Part shown: piece by piece, positions 16,636-26,460 of the stretch
Layout: every line of letters begins with the position of its first letter
Position numbering within the stretch: the first letter of the stretch is position 1
NCBI GenBank assembly: GCA_963707515.1
Contig: CAVPQI010000001.1
Coordinates: forward strand, 1,860,001 to 1,924,000
Reading direction: 5' to 3'
Source: Sva-07 sp963707515
GTDB lineage: Bacteria; Actinomycetota; Acidimicrobiia; Acidimicrobiales; Ilumatobacteraceae
Length of the DNA: 64,000 bases
Made by a program: the position numbers and the translations under genes
Notes under the pieces: generated by a model
What the model was told of the DNA's origin: nothing
Database searches by the model: none
The model's input: only the letters and a program-made list of their open reading frames with translations

Positions 16636-17507
16636 CGGGCGATCACCAGGTGCGAGTAGCGCCACCAGACAACGGCGATGCCACCCGCCGTCCACACCAG
16701 GTTGGCGATGACGACGTCGAGGGTCCCGAGTTCCGGGAAGTTGCCCGCCTGACCGAAGATCCGGAAGACCAACTCGAACGGCATCGTCGAGATGTCGATC
16801 ATCCGCCACATCGGCGAGAGCTCGGCGCCCTCGACGAGCGCGGTGGCGAGGATCGGCGCTGCCATGACGAGCAGCACGATGCCGATCGCGGCGAACGCCC
16901 GGCGGTCGGTGAGGCTCGACGCCGCCATCGACACCGACGCCATGGCGGCGGAGATGGCGATACCCGACACGACGATGCGGGCCAGCGTGAGCACGAAGCC
17001 GTTGACGCCGTCGGGGCCCGCACCCTCGACCGAGTACCCGATGAGCACGAGCAACGGCGGTCCGATGGTCACCAGCGCCAGCGTCGAGCCGACGGCGAGC
17101 GCCTTGGCGGCGAGGTACGTCGAGCGGCTCAGCGGCGTCGACAAGTACATCGCCAACATCCCGTTGCGACGGTCGGAGACCAGCACCTCGGGCGCCACGA
17201 GGGCGACGAAGAGGATGATCGCGAGGATGATGAAGCCGTAGTAGCCGGGGTAGTCGGCGACCTCTTCGGGTTCCAACACGTCGCCGGGCACGAGCACGGC
17301 GATGCCGATGAACACGATCGCCGGCACGTAGGCGATGACGACGGCGAGGACCGGGAAGACCTTGGCCCGCGCCGGTCGACCGATACCGAGCGTCGCCCGG
17401 ATGCTCTGCCAGCTGACGCTGCGGATCGCCCCGCCGACACCCGAACGCGGACCGTCGTAGCGCTGGAAGCCACGCTCGACGATGCGCGCGTCACCACGCA
17501 CGTTCAC
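16632..17507 (-). CDS. ABC-2 type transporter permease
   Basis: 291 residues with about six hydrophobic segments (for example VFPVLAVVIAYVPAIVFIGI and GFIILAIILFVALVAP). The conserved SDRRNGMLAMYLSTPLSRSTYLAAK stretch, typical of ABC-2 permeases, lies between segments 2 and 3. Starts 4 nt inside the ATPase gene upstream (17504) and ends overlapping the second ATPase, so it is embedded in a tightly coupled four-gene operon. Confidence 0.9.
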   Translation of the reverse strand: MNVRGDARIVERGFQRYDGPRSGVGGAIRSVSWQSIRATLGIGRPARAKVFPVLAVVIAYVPAIVFIGIAVLVPGDVLEPEEVADYPGYYGFIILAIILFVALVAPEVLVSDRRNGMLAMYLSTPLSRSTYLAAKALAVGSTLALVTIGPPLLVLIGYSVEGAGPDGVNGFVLTLARIVVSGIAISAAMASVSMAASSLTDRRAFAAIGIVLLVMAAPILATALVEGAELSPMWRMIDISTMPFELVFRIFGQAGNFPELGTLDVVIANLVWTAGGIAVVWWRYSHLVIAR

Positions 17508-18484
17508 GGCGCGACCGCCCCACGTGTTCGGGCGGCCGCGACCGCATCGGCGTCGGCCGAGAAGAGGTCGTCGAGCGAACGACGGCGCTGACCGAGGCGC
17601 CGCAACCGGGCTTCGGCGGCGGCCACCGCGGCGGTGGCGACGTCGAACAGCTGGTCGTCGGGCAGACCGTCGACGGCCAGCAGCGGGCCGTCGCGGCGGA
17701 CGCGCGCCCCGGCGGCCAACAGTCGCGCCTCGACGTCGTCAACGGCTCCCGGTCGGTCGGCGATGTCGACGAGCTCGAGCTCGATGCCGGCGGATGTGCC
17801 GGCGAGGTCGGACAGCCGACCCTGGGCGATCAGGCGACCCGCCGACAGGGCGACGACGTGGTCGCACACCCGCTCGACCTCCTCGAGCACGTGCGACGAC
17901 AGCATCACGTCGATCCCGAAGTTGCGGTTGACCTGGCGGATGATGTTGAGCATCTCGTCGCGCTGCACCGGGTCGAGCCCGTCGGTCGGCTCGTCGAGCA
18001 CGATCAACCGCGGGTCGGCGGCGATCGACTGGGCGAGTTTGACGCGCTGCCGCTGTCCGGTGGACATCGTCCCGAGCGCCCGGAAGCGCTCCTCGCCGAG
18101 CCCGACGAGATACAGCGAGTCGCTGGCCCGGCTGCGCGCCTCGTCGCGCGGCAGGCCCTTGACCTCGGCGAGGTGGCGGACGAAGTCGTAGGCGCGCATG
18201 TCGTCGGGCAACACGTTGCGCTCCGGTCCGTAGCCGATCCGGGCACGCAGCTCGGGCCCGTTGCGTCCGGGGTCGAGGCCGAGCACGGAGATCGAGCCGC
18301 TCGTCGGGGCGAGCAGGCCGAGCGTCAACGAGATCAGCGTCGTCTTGCCGGCACCGTTGGCGCCGACCAGTCCGGTGATCCCGGACGTGACGGTGACGTC
18401 GAGATGGTCGAGGGCGCGCGTCGACGGGAACTGCATCACGAGCCCCTGCGTCTCGATGATCGGCCTCCCGGTGCTGTCCGGCAC
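17504..18484 (-). CDS. ABC transporter ATP-binding protein, first gene of exporter operon
   Basis: 326 residues: Walker A GANGAGKTT, signature MSTGQRQR, Walker B LIVLDEPTDGLDP, H loop SSHVLEEVE, then a C-terminal regulatory-like domain (AGIELELVDIADRPG...) seen in many ABC-2 ATPases. GTG at 18484 is selected because homology begins IIETQGLVMQFPSTRALD; a weak CAGACT lies 7 nt upstream. The frame extends further upstream but without family similarity. Next upstream is the MMPL gene, separated by a palindrome, so this is probably the operon start. Confidence 0.88.
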   Translation of the reverse strand: MPDSTGRPIIETQGLVMQFPSTRALDHLDVTVTSGITGLVGANGAGKTTLISLTLGLLAPTSGSISVLGLDPGRNGPELRARIGYGPERNVLPDDMRAYDFVRHLAEVKGLPRDEARSRASDSLYLVGLGEERFRALGTMSTGQRQRVKLAQSIAADPRLIVLDEPTDGLDPVQRDEMLNIIRQVNRNFGIDVMLSSHVLEEVERVCDHVVALSAGRLIAQGRLSDLAGTSAGIELELVDIADRPGAVDDVEARLLAAGARVRRDGPLLAVDGLPDDQLFDVATAAVAAAEARLRRLGQRRRSLDDLFSADADAVAAARTRGAVAP

Positions 18485-18540
18485 GGCCGAGAGTCTGCCA
18501 TCCGCCGGCCCCGCTCCGGCGCCAGCCTGCCGCGGTCCAG

Positions 18541-18573
18541 CGAGCGTTCGGGGACGGGTCCCGAGCGTTCGTG
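18541..18573. repeat. Copy A of a dispersed CGTTCG palindrome; probable terminator
   Basis: CGAGCGTTCGGGGACGG followed by CCCGAGCGTTCG. It folds imperfectly and matches two other copies near 47950 and 63765. Sits immediately after the MMPL stop (leftward gene), so termination of that gene is the simplest role. Confidence 0.7.
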
Positions 18574-18579
18574 ACCCGC

Positions 18580-20973
18580 TCAGGCGTCGACGAGCTCGCG
18601 CTGCCGATCGTCGGCGTCGTCCGCGGCGATCGGTGCCGCCGCAAGGTGCGCGCCGCCCTCCACGTCGAGCGCCGGCAACAGCCGGTCGAGCCAGCCGGGC
18701 AACCACCAGTTGCGCGCTCCGAGCAGCTTCATCGTCGCCGGGACGAGCAGCATCCGCACGAGGGTGGCGTCGAGGAACACCGCCGATGCGAGGCCGAGCC
18801 CGAACATCTTGATGATCCGGTTGTCCTCGAGGACGAAACTGCCGAAGACGACGATCATGATCGCCGCCGCGGCCGTGATCACCCGCGCCGTCGCCGCCAC
18901 GCCGTCAGCGACCGAGTTCACCGGGTCGCCGGTGCGGTCGTACTCCTCCTTCACCCGCGACAGGAGGAAGACTTCGTAGTCCATCGACAGGCCGAACACG
19001 ATGGCGAACATCATCATCGGCAGGAACGGCTCGATCGGACCGGCCGACGTGCCGAGCAGGTCGGCGCCCCAGCCCCACTGGAACACGGCGACCACGATCC
19101 CGTAGGCGCCGCCGATCGACAGCATGTTCATGATCACCGCCTTGAGCGGGACGAGCAGCGAGCGGAAGACCATCATCAACAACAGGAACGACAGCGTCAG
19201 CACGGCGACGAAGAAGATCGGCAGCCGTTCGGCGAGGTAGCTGCTGAAGTCGATGTTGGCGGCGACCGCTCCCGACACGTTGACCACCAGGTCACTGCCC
19301 GCGGTGGCCGCCGGGACGATCTCGTCGCGCAGCTGCTCGACGAGGTCGCTCGTCGCTTCGTCCTGCGGGCCGGTGGAGGGCACGACGCGGATGATCGCCG
19401 CCTCCGACGACATCGGGTCCGCCATGTCGCTGGGGATCGGGCCGACCGCCGAGGCCACACCGTCCGTGCGGTTCAGCGTCTCGACGAGACCGAGGAGGAT
19501 CGGAGCATCAGCGGTGCTCGACACCTCGGCGGTCAACACGAGCGGACCGTTCGTGCCCGGACCGAAGGCGGCACTCGTCAGCTCGTAGGCGGCGCGTGTC
19601 GTCGAACCCTCCGGTGCGTTGCTCTCGTCGCTGAAGCCGAGGCGCAGGCCGAGCACGGGCAGCGACAGCACGAGCAGCAGGGCGGTCGTGGCGATGGCCA
19701 CGGCCCACGGATTGCGCTGGATGAACCGGCTCCACCGGTAGGCGAACGTCTCGCGCAGCGGCGTCTCGCGTCGCCGTGGCACCTCGGCGCGGAGCGGGGC
19801 GACGGCGAACGAGGCGAGCACCACGACCACGGCCAACGGCGCGCCGACGAGCAGCGGCTGGATGCCGAGGCCGGCACCGAGCAGGGCGATCGCCACCAGC
19901 GCGGCGGCGATGATGCCGCGCCACCGGGTGACCTCGACGCGGTGTTGGGCGAAGCCGAGGAACGCCGGCAGCAAGGTGACCGAGGCGACCATCGTCACCA
20001 GCACCGTGATCGCCGCACCGGCGGCGAGCCCGTTGACGAACGACAGCCCCATGATGAACATGCCGAGCAGCGAGATGACGACCGTGAAGCCGGCGAACAC
20101 GACGGCCCGGCCGGCGGTGTCGATCGCCGTGACGGTCGCGTCGTGTGGCGACATCCCCGACCGCAGACCTTCGCGGTAACGGGTGACGATGAACAAGGCG
20201 TAGTCGATGCCGACGCCGAGGCCGATCATCGCGCCGAGGGTGGTGGCGAAGTCGGGCACCGACATCAGGTTCGACAACAGCATGATCAGGCCCGCACCGG
20301 CGCCGACCCCGAACAGGGCGACGCCGATCGGCAAGCCCATCGCCAGCACCGAACCGAACGACAAGATGAGCACGACGATGGCGAACGAGAGGCCGATCAG
20401 TTCCGATTCCGGCGGTTCGAACTCGGCGAGCGCCTGGCCGCCGACCTCGACCTGCAGACCGTCCACGTCGGTGGGCAGCAGCTCGACGATCTCGGCGCCG
20501 ATCTCGCTCGTCGCCATCTCGTCGAGGGTGTCGGCGAGGTCGACCTGGGCGAAGGCGACGTGGCCGGCGAGGTCACCGTCGGTGGCGACCTGTCCGGCGC
20601 GTTCGCCCTGCGACGTGTACGGGCTGGTGAGCGTGACGCCGTCGATCTCGGCGACCTCGTCGAACAGCGCCGTCATGGCCACGACGACGGTGGGATCGTC
20701 GATGCCCTGGTCGGCGCGGAAGATGATCGTGCCCGACCGGCCGGCACCGAGACCACCGAAGTGCTCCTCGAGCGTGTCGAAGCCGCGCTTCGACTCCGAG
20801 TCGGGGATCGAGAACGAGCCGTCGCTGGACGAGCCGACCACGCCGACCGAGGCGAACACGGCGAGCAACACGGCAGCCCACGTGATCAGCACCCGCCATC
20901 GGTGACGGAACGTGGCGCTGCCGAGGCGCGCCCACAGGGAGGGAGTCGAGGGGGTCGCCATCGGATCCTTCAT
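18580..20973 (-). CDS. MMPL-family RND transporter
   Basis: 797 residues with the duplicated RND layout: one N-terminal segment (VLITWAAVLLAVFASVGVV), an extracytoplasmic domain, six membrane segments, a second loop and five more segments. The diagnostic membrane motifs GLGVGIDYALFIVTRYREG near residue 255 and GLSMDYEVFLLSRVKEEYD near 670 carry the Asp-Tyr pairs thought to relay protons. In actinobacteria such proteins export lipids or small molecules; the cargo here is unknown. Monocistronic; ATG at 20973 with alternative ATG four codons later. Confidence 0.92.
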   Translation of the reverse strand: MKDPMATPSTPSLWARLGSATFRHRWRVLITWAAVLLAVFASVGVVGSSSDGSFSIPDSESKRGFDTLEEHFGGLGAGRSGTIIFRADQGIDDPTVVVAMTALFDEVAEIDGVTLTSPYTSQGERAGQVATDGDLAGHVAFAQVDLADTLDEMATSEIGAEIVELLPTDVDGLQVEVGGQALAEFEPPESELIGLSFAIVVLILSFGSVLAMGLPIGVALFGVGAGAGLIMLLSNLMSVPDFATTLGAMIGLGVGIDYALFIVTRYREGLRSGMSPHDATVTAIDTAGRAVVFAGFTVVISLLGMFIMGLSFVNGLAAGAAITVLVTMVASVTLLPAFLGFAQHRVEVTRWRGIIAAALVAIALLGAGLGIQPLLVGAPLAVVVVLASFAVAPLRAEVPRRRETPLRETFAYRWSRFIQRNPWAVAIATTALLLVLSLPVLGLRLGFSDESNAPEGSTTRAAYELTSAAFGPGTNGPLVLTAEVSSTADAPILLGLVETLNRTDGVASAVGPIPSDMADPMSSEAAIIRVVPSTGPQDEATSDLVEQLRDEIVPAATAGSDLVVNVSGAVAANIDFSSYLAERLPIFFVAVLTLSFLLLMMVFRSLLVPLKAVIMNMLSIGGAYGIVVAVFQWGWGADLLGTSAGPIEPFLPMMMFAIVFGLSMDYEVFLLSRVKEEYDRTGDPVNSVADGVAATARVITAAAAIMIVVFGSFVLEDNRIIKMFGLGLASAVFLDATLVRMLLVPATMKLLGARNWWLPGWLDRLLPALDVEGGAHLAAAPIAADDADDRQRELVDA

Positions 20974-21045
20974 CGGTCCGTCGGATCGTCAACTGGAGCA
21001 GTCGGCTGCCGCCGCCGGTGGTGTCCGCCGCCACACGATCGTTGC

Positions 21046-21090
21046 GGACAAGAGCAACGGCTGGGGCCTGTCCCCAAACGTTGCTTGTCC
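21046..21090 (-). terminator. Nested double hairpin after ketoacyl-ACP synthase gene
   Basis: Outer stem GGACAAG(AG)CAACG at 21046-21059 pairs with CGTTGCTTGTCC at 21079-21090. Inner stem GGGG (21063-21066) pairs with CCCC (21072-21075). Begins 12 nt beyond the stop of the leftward gene. Confidence 0.65.
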
Positions 21091-21101
21091 CCACACGTTG
21101 C

Positions 21102-22247
21102 TCAGTTGCGGCGGACGATGACGCTGCCGACGGAGTAGCCGGCGCCGAAGGAGCAGATGACGCCGAGGTCACCGGGCGCCAAGTCGTCGCGATGACGGTG
21201 GAAGGCGATGACCGAGCCGGCCGAGCTGGTGTTGGCGAACTCGTCGAGGATCACCGGCGCCTCGTCGTCGGTCGGCACGCGGCCGAGCACACCCTTGGCG
21301 ATCAGCTGGTTCATCTTCAGGTTTGCCTGGTGCAGCCAGAAGCGCCGCACGTCGTCGGCCGACAACCCGAGATCGCCGAGATGGTCGGTGATGTGCGCGG
21401 CGACCATCGGACACACCTCGCGGAACACCTGCTGGCCCTGCTGGCGGAAGACCAGCTCGTGTGGCTCTCGCGGCGTCGTCTCCGACGGGTTGAGGAACCC
21501 GAAGTCGTTGCGGATGTTGTTGGAGAACTTCGTCGCCAACTTCGTGCCGAGCACCGTCCACGACGCTGACGCCGACGATGACGCCATGGCGTCGTCGGCG
21601 CGCTCGAGGACGAGCGCCGTGCAGGCGTCGCCGAAGATGAAGTGGAAGTCGCGGAACTCGAAGTTGTTGTGCCCCGACGTGATCTCCGGATTGACCACGA
21701 GCACGCAGTTCGCCGACCCGTTGCGCAGCGCATCGACGGCGGCCTGAACCGAGAACGTCGCCGAGGAGCAGGCGACGTTCATGTCGTAGCCCCACCCGCT
21801 CGCACCGAGGGCATCTTGGATCTCGATCGCCACCGCCGGATAGGCGCGTTGCAGGTTGGAGCAGCCGACGATCACCGCATCGACGTCGGTCGGCTGGCGG
21901 CCCGCCTGGGCGAGTGCCTCGCGCACCGCCGGCATCGACATCTCCGCCTGGATCCCGAGCTGATCGTCGGAACGGGTCTCGAGCCGTGGCCGCATGCGCG
22001 ACGGATCGAGAACGCCGGACTTCTCCATCACGTAGCGCGAGCGGATCCCCGATGCCTTGACGATGAACTCCTCGTCGGGCAGGGCGCGAGCGGCCGACTC
22101 GCCACGCTCGATCTCGTCGGCGTGTTCGGCGTTCCACTTCAGCACCGACTCCGTCAGCGACGCCACCAGTTCGGCGTTGCTGATCGAGTCCGGCGGCGTG
22201 AACAACCCGGTCCCGGTGATGGCGACGGAGGGCGGCTCGTACGGCAT
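21102..22247 (-). CDS. Beta-ketoacyl-ACP synthase III-like protein
   Basis: 381 residues of the thiolase fold. Active-site Cys in NVACSSATF, His in WLHQANLKMN and Asn in FANTSSAGS make the Cys-His-Asn triad of KAS III. The segment ASGIRSRYVMEKSGVLDPSRM is characteristic of the long FabH subgroup that includes Pseudomonas PA3286, known to use medium-chain acyl-CoA. A role in diverting beta-oxidation acyl-CoA into fatty-acid synthesis is an inference. No other fatty-acid genes are adjacent. ATG at 22247 lies 7 nt after TAGCGT. Confidence 0.88.
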   Translation of the reverse strand: MPYEPPSVAITGTGLFTPPDSISNAELVASLTESVLKWNAEHADEIERGESAARALPDEEFIVKASGIRSRYVMEKSGVLDPSRMRPRLETRSDDQLGIQAEMSMPAVREALAQAGRQPTDVDAVIVGCSNLQRAYPAVAIEIQDALGASGWGYDMNVACSSATFSVQAAVDALRNGSANCVLVVNPEITSGHNNFEFRDFHFIFGDACTALVLERADDAMASSSASASWTVLGTKLATKFSNNIRNDFGFLNPSETTPREPHELVFRQQGQQVFREVCPMVAAHITDHLGDLGLSADDVRRFWLHQANLKMNQLIAKGVLGRVPTDDEAPVILDEFANTSSAGSVIAFHRHRDDLAPGDLGVICSFGAGYSVGSVIVRRN

Positions 22248-22254
22248 GAGCGCG

Positions 22255-22260
22255 ACGCTA
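22255..22260 (-). promoter_or_regulatory. Leaderless -10 candidate of the KAS III gene
   Basis: TAGCGT on the minus strand, 7 nt before the ATG at 22247; one of the clearest examples of the pattern. Confidence 0.55.
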
Positions 22261-22275
22261 ACCGTGCATCGGCGG

Positions 22276-22866
22276 TCAGCCGACCCACGTCCGCACGAGG
22301 CCGCGCAAGGAATCGATCCCGTCGCCTTTCGTCGCGCTGACCCACACGATGTCGCCCTCCTCGAGGTCGCACTTGGCGGCCAGTTCCTTGCGACGTCCGG
22401 CGCGCTTCGACGGCTTGACCTTGTCGTTCTTGGTCGCCACGATCGTGTGCGGCACACCGTGGTACCGCAGCCAGCCGAGCATCGTCACGTCGAGGCTCGT
22501 CGGGCCGATCTCGCCGTCGACGAGCACGAACACCATCGCCAGGTTCTGCCGCTCCAGCAGGTAGCCCTCGATCATCTCCGGCCAGTCGCGGCGTACCGAC
22601 TTCGCCGCCTTGGCGTAGCCGTACCCCGGCAGGTCGACGAGCGTGCCCGCCTCCGAGCCACCATCGACGGCGAAGACGTTGATCAACTGCGTGCGGCCGG
22701 GCGTGTTCGACACGCGCGCCAACTGCTTGCGATTGGCCAGGGCGTTGACCAGCGACGATTTGCCGACGTTGGAGCGGCCGACGAAGGCGACCTCGGCAGG
22801 TGAGTCGGGAAGCTGTCCGACGCGCGTGCCGGACTGCAGGAACGTCAGGCGCAGCGGGCTGCTCAT
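22276..22866 (-). CDS. engB: Ribosome biogenesis GTPase EngB/YsxC
   Basis: 196-residue TrmE-Era-EngA-like GTPase needed for 50S assembly. G1 GRSNVGKSS, switch/G2 region TPGRTQLINVF, G3 DLPGYGYAK, G4 TKNDK and a G5-like VSATKGDG are all present and the length is normal. No partner gene is linked. ATG at 22866; GAGATT six bases upstream could be a leaderless -10. Lies 67 bp from the small membrane protein gene upstream. Confidence 0.95.
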   Translation of the reverse strand: MSSPLRLTFLQSGTRVGQLPDSPAEVAFVGRSNVGKSSLVNALANRKQLARVSNTPGRTQLINVFAVDGGSEAGTLVDLPGYGYAKAAKSVRRDWPEMIEGYLLERQNLAMVFVLVDGEIGPTSLDVTMLGWLRYHGVPHTIVATKNDKVKPSKRAGRRKELAAKCDLEEGDIVWVSATKGDGIDSLRGLVRTWVG

Positions 22867-22933
22867 CGCCCCAATCTCCCAGATCGGACGGGCCCAGACG
22901 GTGCGAGCGGGTGCACCCGACGCTCGATGCTGC

Positions 22934-23164
22934 TCATCCGGCGATCAACGACGCCAGCGCCCACACCGCAGCGACGAGCCCGATGCCCGCGAAGACCACG
23001 CTCCGCGCGACCGGGGCGCGCTCCAGGTTCGTCTCGTCGAGCTGTGCTGCGGGCGGCCGCACGATCGCCAGGAGGTTGCCGACGAACAAGGCGCCACCGA
23101 ACGCCAGCACCAGCCACGCCAGGAGGTCTTCGCCCAGGAACATCCCTGACAGGATGCCTGGCAC
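22934..23164 (-). CDS. Small two-pass membrane protein
   Basis: 76 residues with two hydrophobic segments (LLAWLVLAFGGALFVGNLLAIV and VVFAGIGLVAAVWALASLIAG) joined by a charged loop (PPAAQLDETNLERAPVARS). The last residues are hydrophobic. I do not recognise the family, but the size and composition resemble small conserved actinobacterial membrane proteins. Possibly co-transcribed with engB. The evidence for it being real is its clean membrane topology. Confidence 0.6.
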   Translation of the reverse strand: MPGILSGMFLGEDLLAWLVLAFGGALFVGNLLAIVRPPAAQLDETNLERAPVARSVVFAGIGLVAAVWALASLIAG

Positions 23165-23267
23165 GGGCCCCCGACACTCGCCCGGCCACGAGGTGCCTGC
23201 TCACCGCAGCACGTGGGTGTGAGGGCTCCGGGTCGGGACGCGTGGGCGTCGGGCGCGAGACTCGGGC

Positions 23268-24990
<1,723 letters not shown>

Positions 24991-25027
24991 ACATCGCGGC
25001 GCTGAGCGCTGGATTCCAGCGTGTCGC

Positions 25028-25699
25028 TCAGAGCTGATCGAGGATCTGGCGGCGCTTGGTCTCGTACTCGGCGTCGGAGATGTGGCCCTGGGCGCGCAGC
25101 GTCTCGAGCTGGGTCAGGCGTTCCGGCACGGATCCCGCCGCCGGCGCACCGCCCGGTGCCGGCATCTGGTCGCGCATCGCCTTCGCCAGCGCCGCCGCGT
25201 CACGATCGGAGTCGCGCTGCTCGTCGGCTTCGATCTGGGTGAAGATCAGCGACCGCACGCCCTCCGGGTCGGGGATGTTCTCGAACACCGAGTCACCGGT
25301 CTCGCCGGCCGACTCGATGGTCACCACACCGTTGTTGAACATGCGGGCGATCAGGCCTTGGTGGAAGTTGACGTTGTTGATCCGGTTGAGCGGGATCGAC
25401 ACGCCACGGCGGTGGATCATCCCGCTCTGGTAGGCGACGCGCATGTTGGTGACGGCGAACTTCGTCGTCTTCCACTGCACGAAGTCGTACAACGTCGTCA
25501 CGAGCAAGAAGACGATCGACGCCACGATCAGCCACGTCAGGAACGTGTCGACCCACGAGACGTTGATCCACGCCAGCAGGATCAACAACACGACGAAGAC
25601 GACGCCACCGATCACCTGCTTCCAGAAATAGAACCAGTGCGGGTTCGACGCCAGGATCATCTTCTCGTTGGGCATCAACTCGATCGCGGCGCCGGCCAT
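25028..25699 (-). CDS. Membrane protein with bacterial PH domain and C-terminal SHOCT motif
   Basis: 223 residues. Two membrane segments (FWKQVIGGVVFVVLLILLAWI and FLTWLIVASIVFLLVTTLY) precede a bacterial PH-like domain (KFAVTNMRVAYQSGMIHRRGVSIPLNRINNV). The end is a SHOCT-type helix pair (ERLTQLETLRAQGHISDAEYETKRRQIL), a short domain often found at the C-terminus of such proteins. Role probably membrane- or envelope-associated; no specific function can be stated. ATG at 25699 follows TACAGT by 7 nt. Divergent from trmB, 74 bp apart. Confidence 0.88.
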   Translation of the reverse strand: MAGAAIELMPNEKMILASNPHWFYFWKQVIGGVVFVVLLILLAWINVSWVDTFLTWLIVASIVFLLVTTLYDFVQWKTTKFAVTNMRVAYQSGMIHRRGVSIPLNRINNVNFHQGLIARMFNNGVVTIESAGETGDSVFENIPDPEGVRSLIFTQIEADEQRDSDRDAAALAKAMRDQMPAPGGAPAAGSVPERLTQLETLRAQGHISDAEYETKRRQILDQL

Positions 25700-25706
25700 G
25701 GCGCGA

Positions 25707-25712
25707 ACTGTA
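25707..25712 (-). promoter_or_regulatory. Leaderless -10 candidate of the PH-domain gene
   Basis: TACAGT on the minus strand, 7 nt before the ATG at 25699. Confidence 0.55.
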
Positions 25713-25760
25713 GTGCTGCGCCGGGCTCCGCGACAGCGACGAGCGACGAGCGACCGCCGG

Positions 25761-25766
25761 TAGCTT
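25761..25766 (+). promoter_or_regulatory. Leaderless -10 candidate of trmB
   Basis: TAGCTT, 7 nt before the ATG at 25774. With the element at 25707-25712 it forms a compact back-to-back promoter pair. Confidence 0.5.
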
Positions 25767-25773
25767 CGCCCCG

Positions 25774-26439
25774 ATGAGCTCGCCCGTCCGCCGGCCGTCG
25801 GCGACGTTCAAGGTCCGACGCCGGTCGCTGTCGCCCAAGCGGCAAGCCGAGTTCGACACCTGGATCCAACGATGGGGTCTCGACGTCACCGGGCCCCCGC
25901 TCGACTACCTGGCCGTGTTCGGTCGGGTCGGCGACGTCGTCCTCGATATCGGGTTCGGCCACGGCGAGTCGACGATCGCCATGGCGATGGACCAGCCCGA
26001 CGTCGACGTGCTGGCGGTCGAGGTGCACACGCCCGGCGTCGTGACCGTGCTCGACGCCATCGAACACGACGAACTCCACCACCTCCGTGTCGTCCACGGT
26101 GACCTCCTCCCGTTCCTCGACCGCGTTCCCCACTCGAGCCTCGCCGGCATCCGCGTGTTCTTTCCCGACCCGTGGACGAAGCGGCGCCGGCAGCACCGCC
26201 GCCTCGTCGCCCCCGACGTGGTCGCGGCGTTCGTCGATCGGCTGGTCGTCGGCGGGTTCCTCCACCTGGCGACCGACATCGCCCACTACGCGGTGGTGAT
26301 GGAGCAGACGTGTGACGCCGAACCGCGCCTCGACGGCGGCGTGATCCCGCGACCGGACTGGCGTCCGGTCACCCGCTTCGAACAACGCGGGCTCGACGCC
26401 GGCCGCCCGCCCGTCGACCTGCTGTATCGGCGCGTCTGA
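25774..26439 (+). CDS. trmB: tRNA (guanine-N7)-methyltransferase
   Basis: 221 residues. SAM-dependent enzyme that methylates G46 in the tRNA variable loop. The SAM site is DIGFGHGEST near residue 67 and the TrmB-specific substrate motif RVFFPDPWTKRRRQHRRL lies near 128, with DIAHY and EQRG features toward the end. Complete and of normal length. Convergent with the MFS gene; only 21 bp separate the stops. Confidence 0.95.
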   Translation: MSSPVRRPSATFKVRRRSLSPKRQAEFDTWIQRWGLDVTGPPLDYLAVFGRVGDVVLDIGFGHGESTIAMAMDQPDVDVLAVEVHTPGVVTVLDAIEHDELHHLRVVHGDLLPFLDRVPHSSLAGIRVFFPDPWTKRRRQHRRLVAPDVVAAFVDRLVVGGFLHLATDIAHYAVVMEQTCDAEPRLDGGVIPRPDWRPVTRFEQRGLDAGRPPVDLLYRRV

Positions 26440-26447
26440 CGAGACGC
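26432..26447. terminator. Short hairpin at the trmB / MFS convergent junction
   Basis: GCGTCT (26432-26437) pairs with AGACGC (26442-26447) around GACG; it spans the trmB stop. Weak six-pair stem, without U-tract. Confidence 0.35.
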
Positions 26448-26460
26448 ACGGGCCGGAGCG

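Noticed and set aside
18571..21138. Long rightward open frame opposite the MMPL transporter
   Set aside because: Shadow of the RND gene; composition dominated by Asp/Arg/His/Gln and no recognisable motif.
21102..22247. Polyketide or fatty-acid biosynthetic cluster around the ketoacyl synthase
   Set aside because: Neighbours are a GTPase and a transporter; no ACP, ketoreductase or other synthase is linked.
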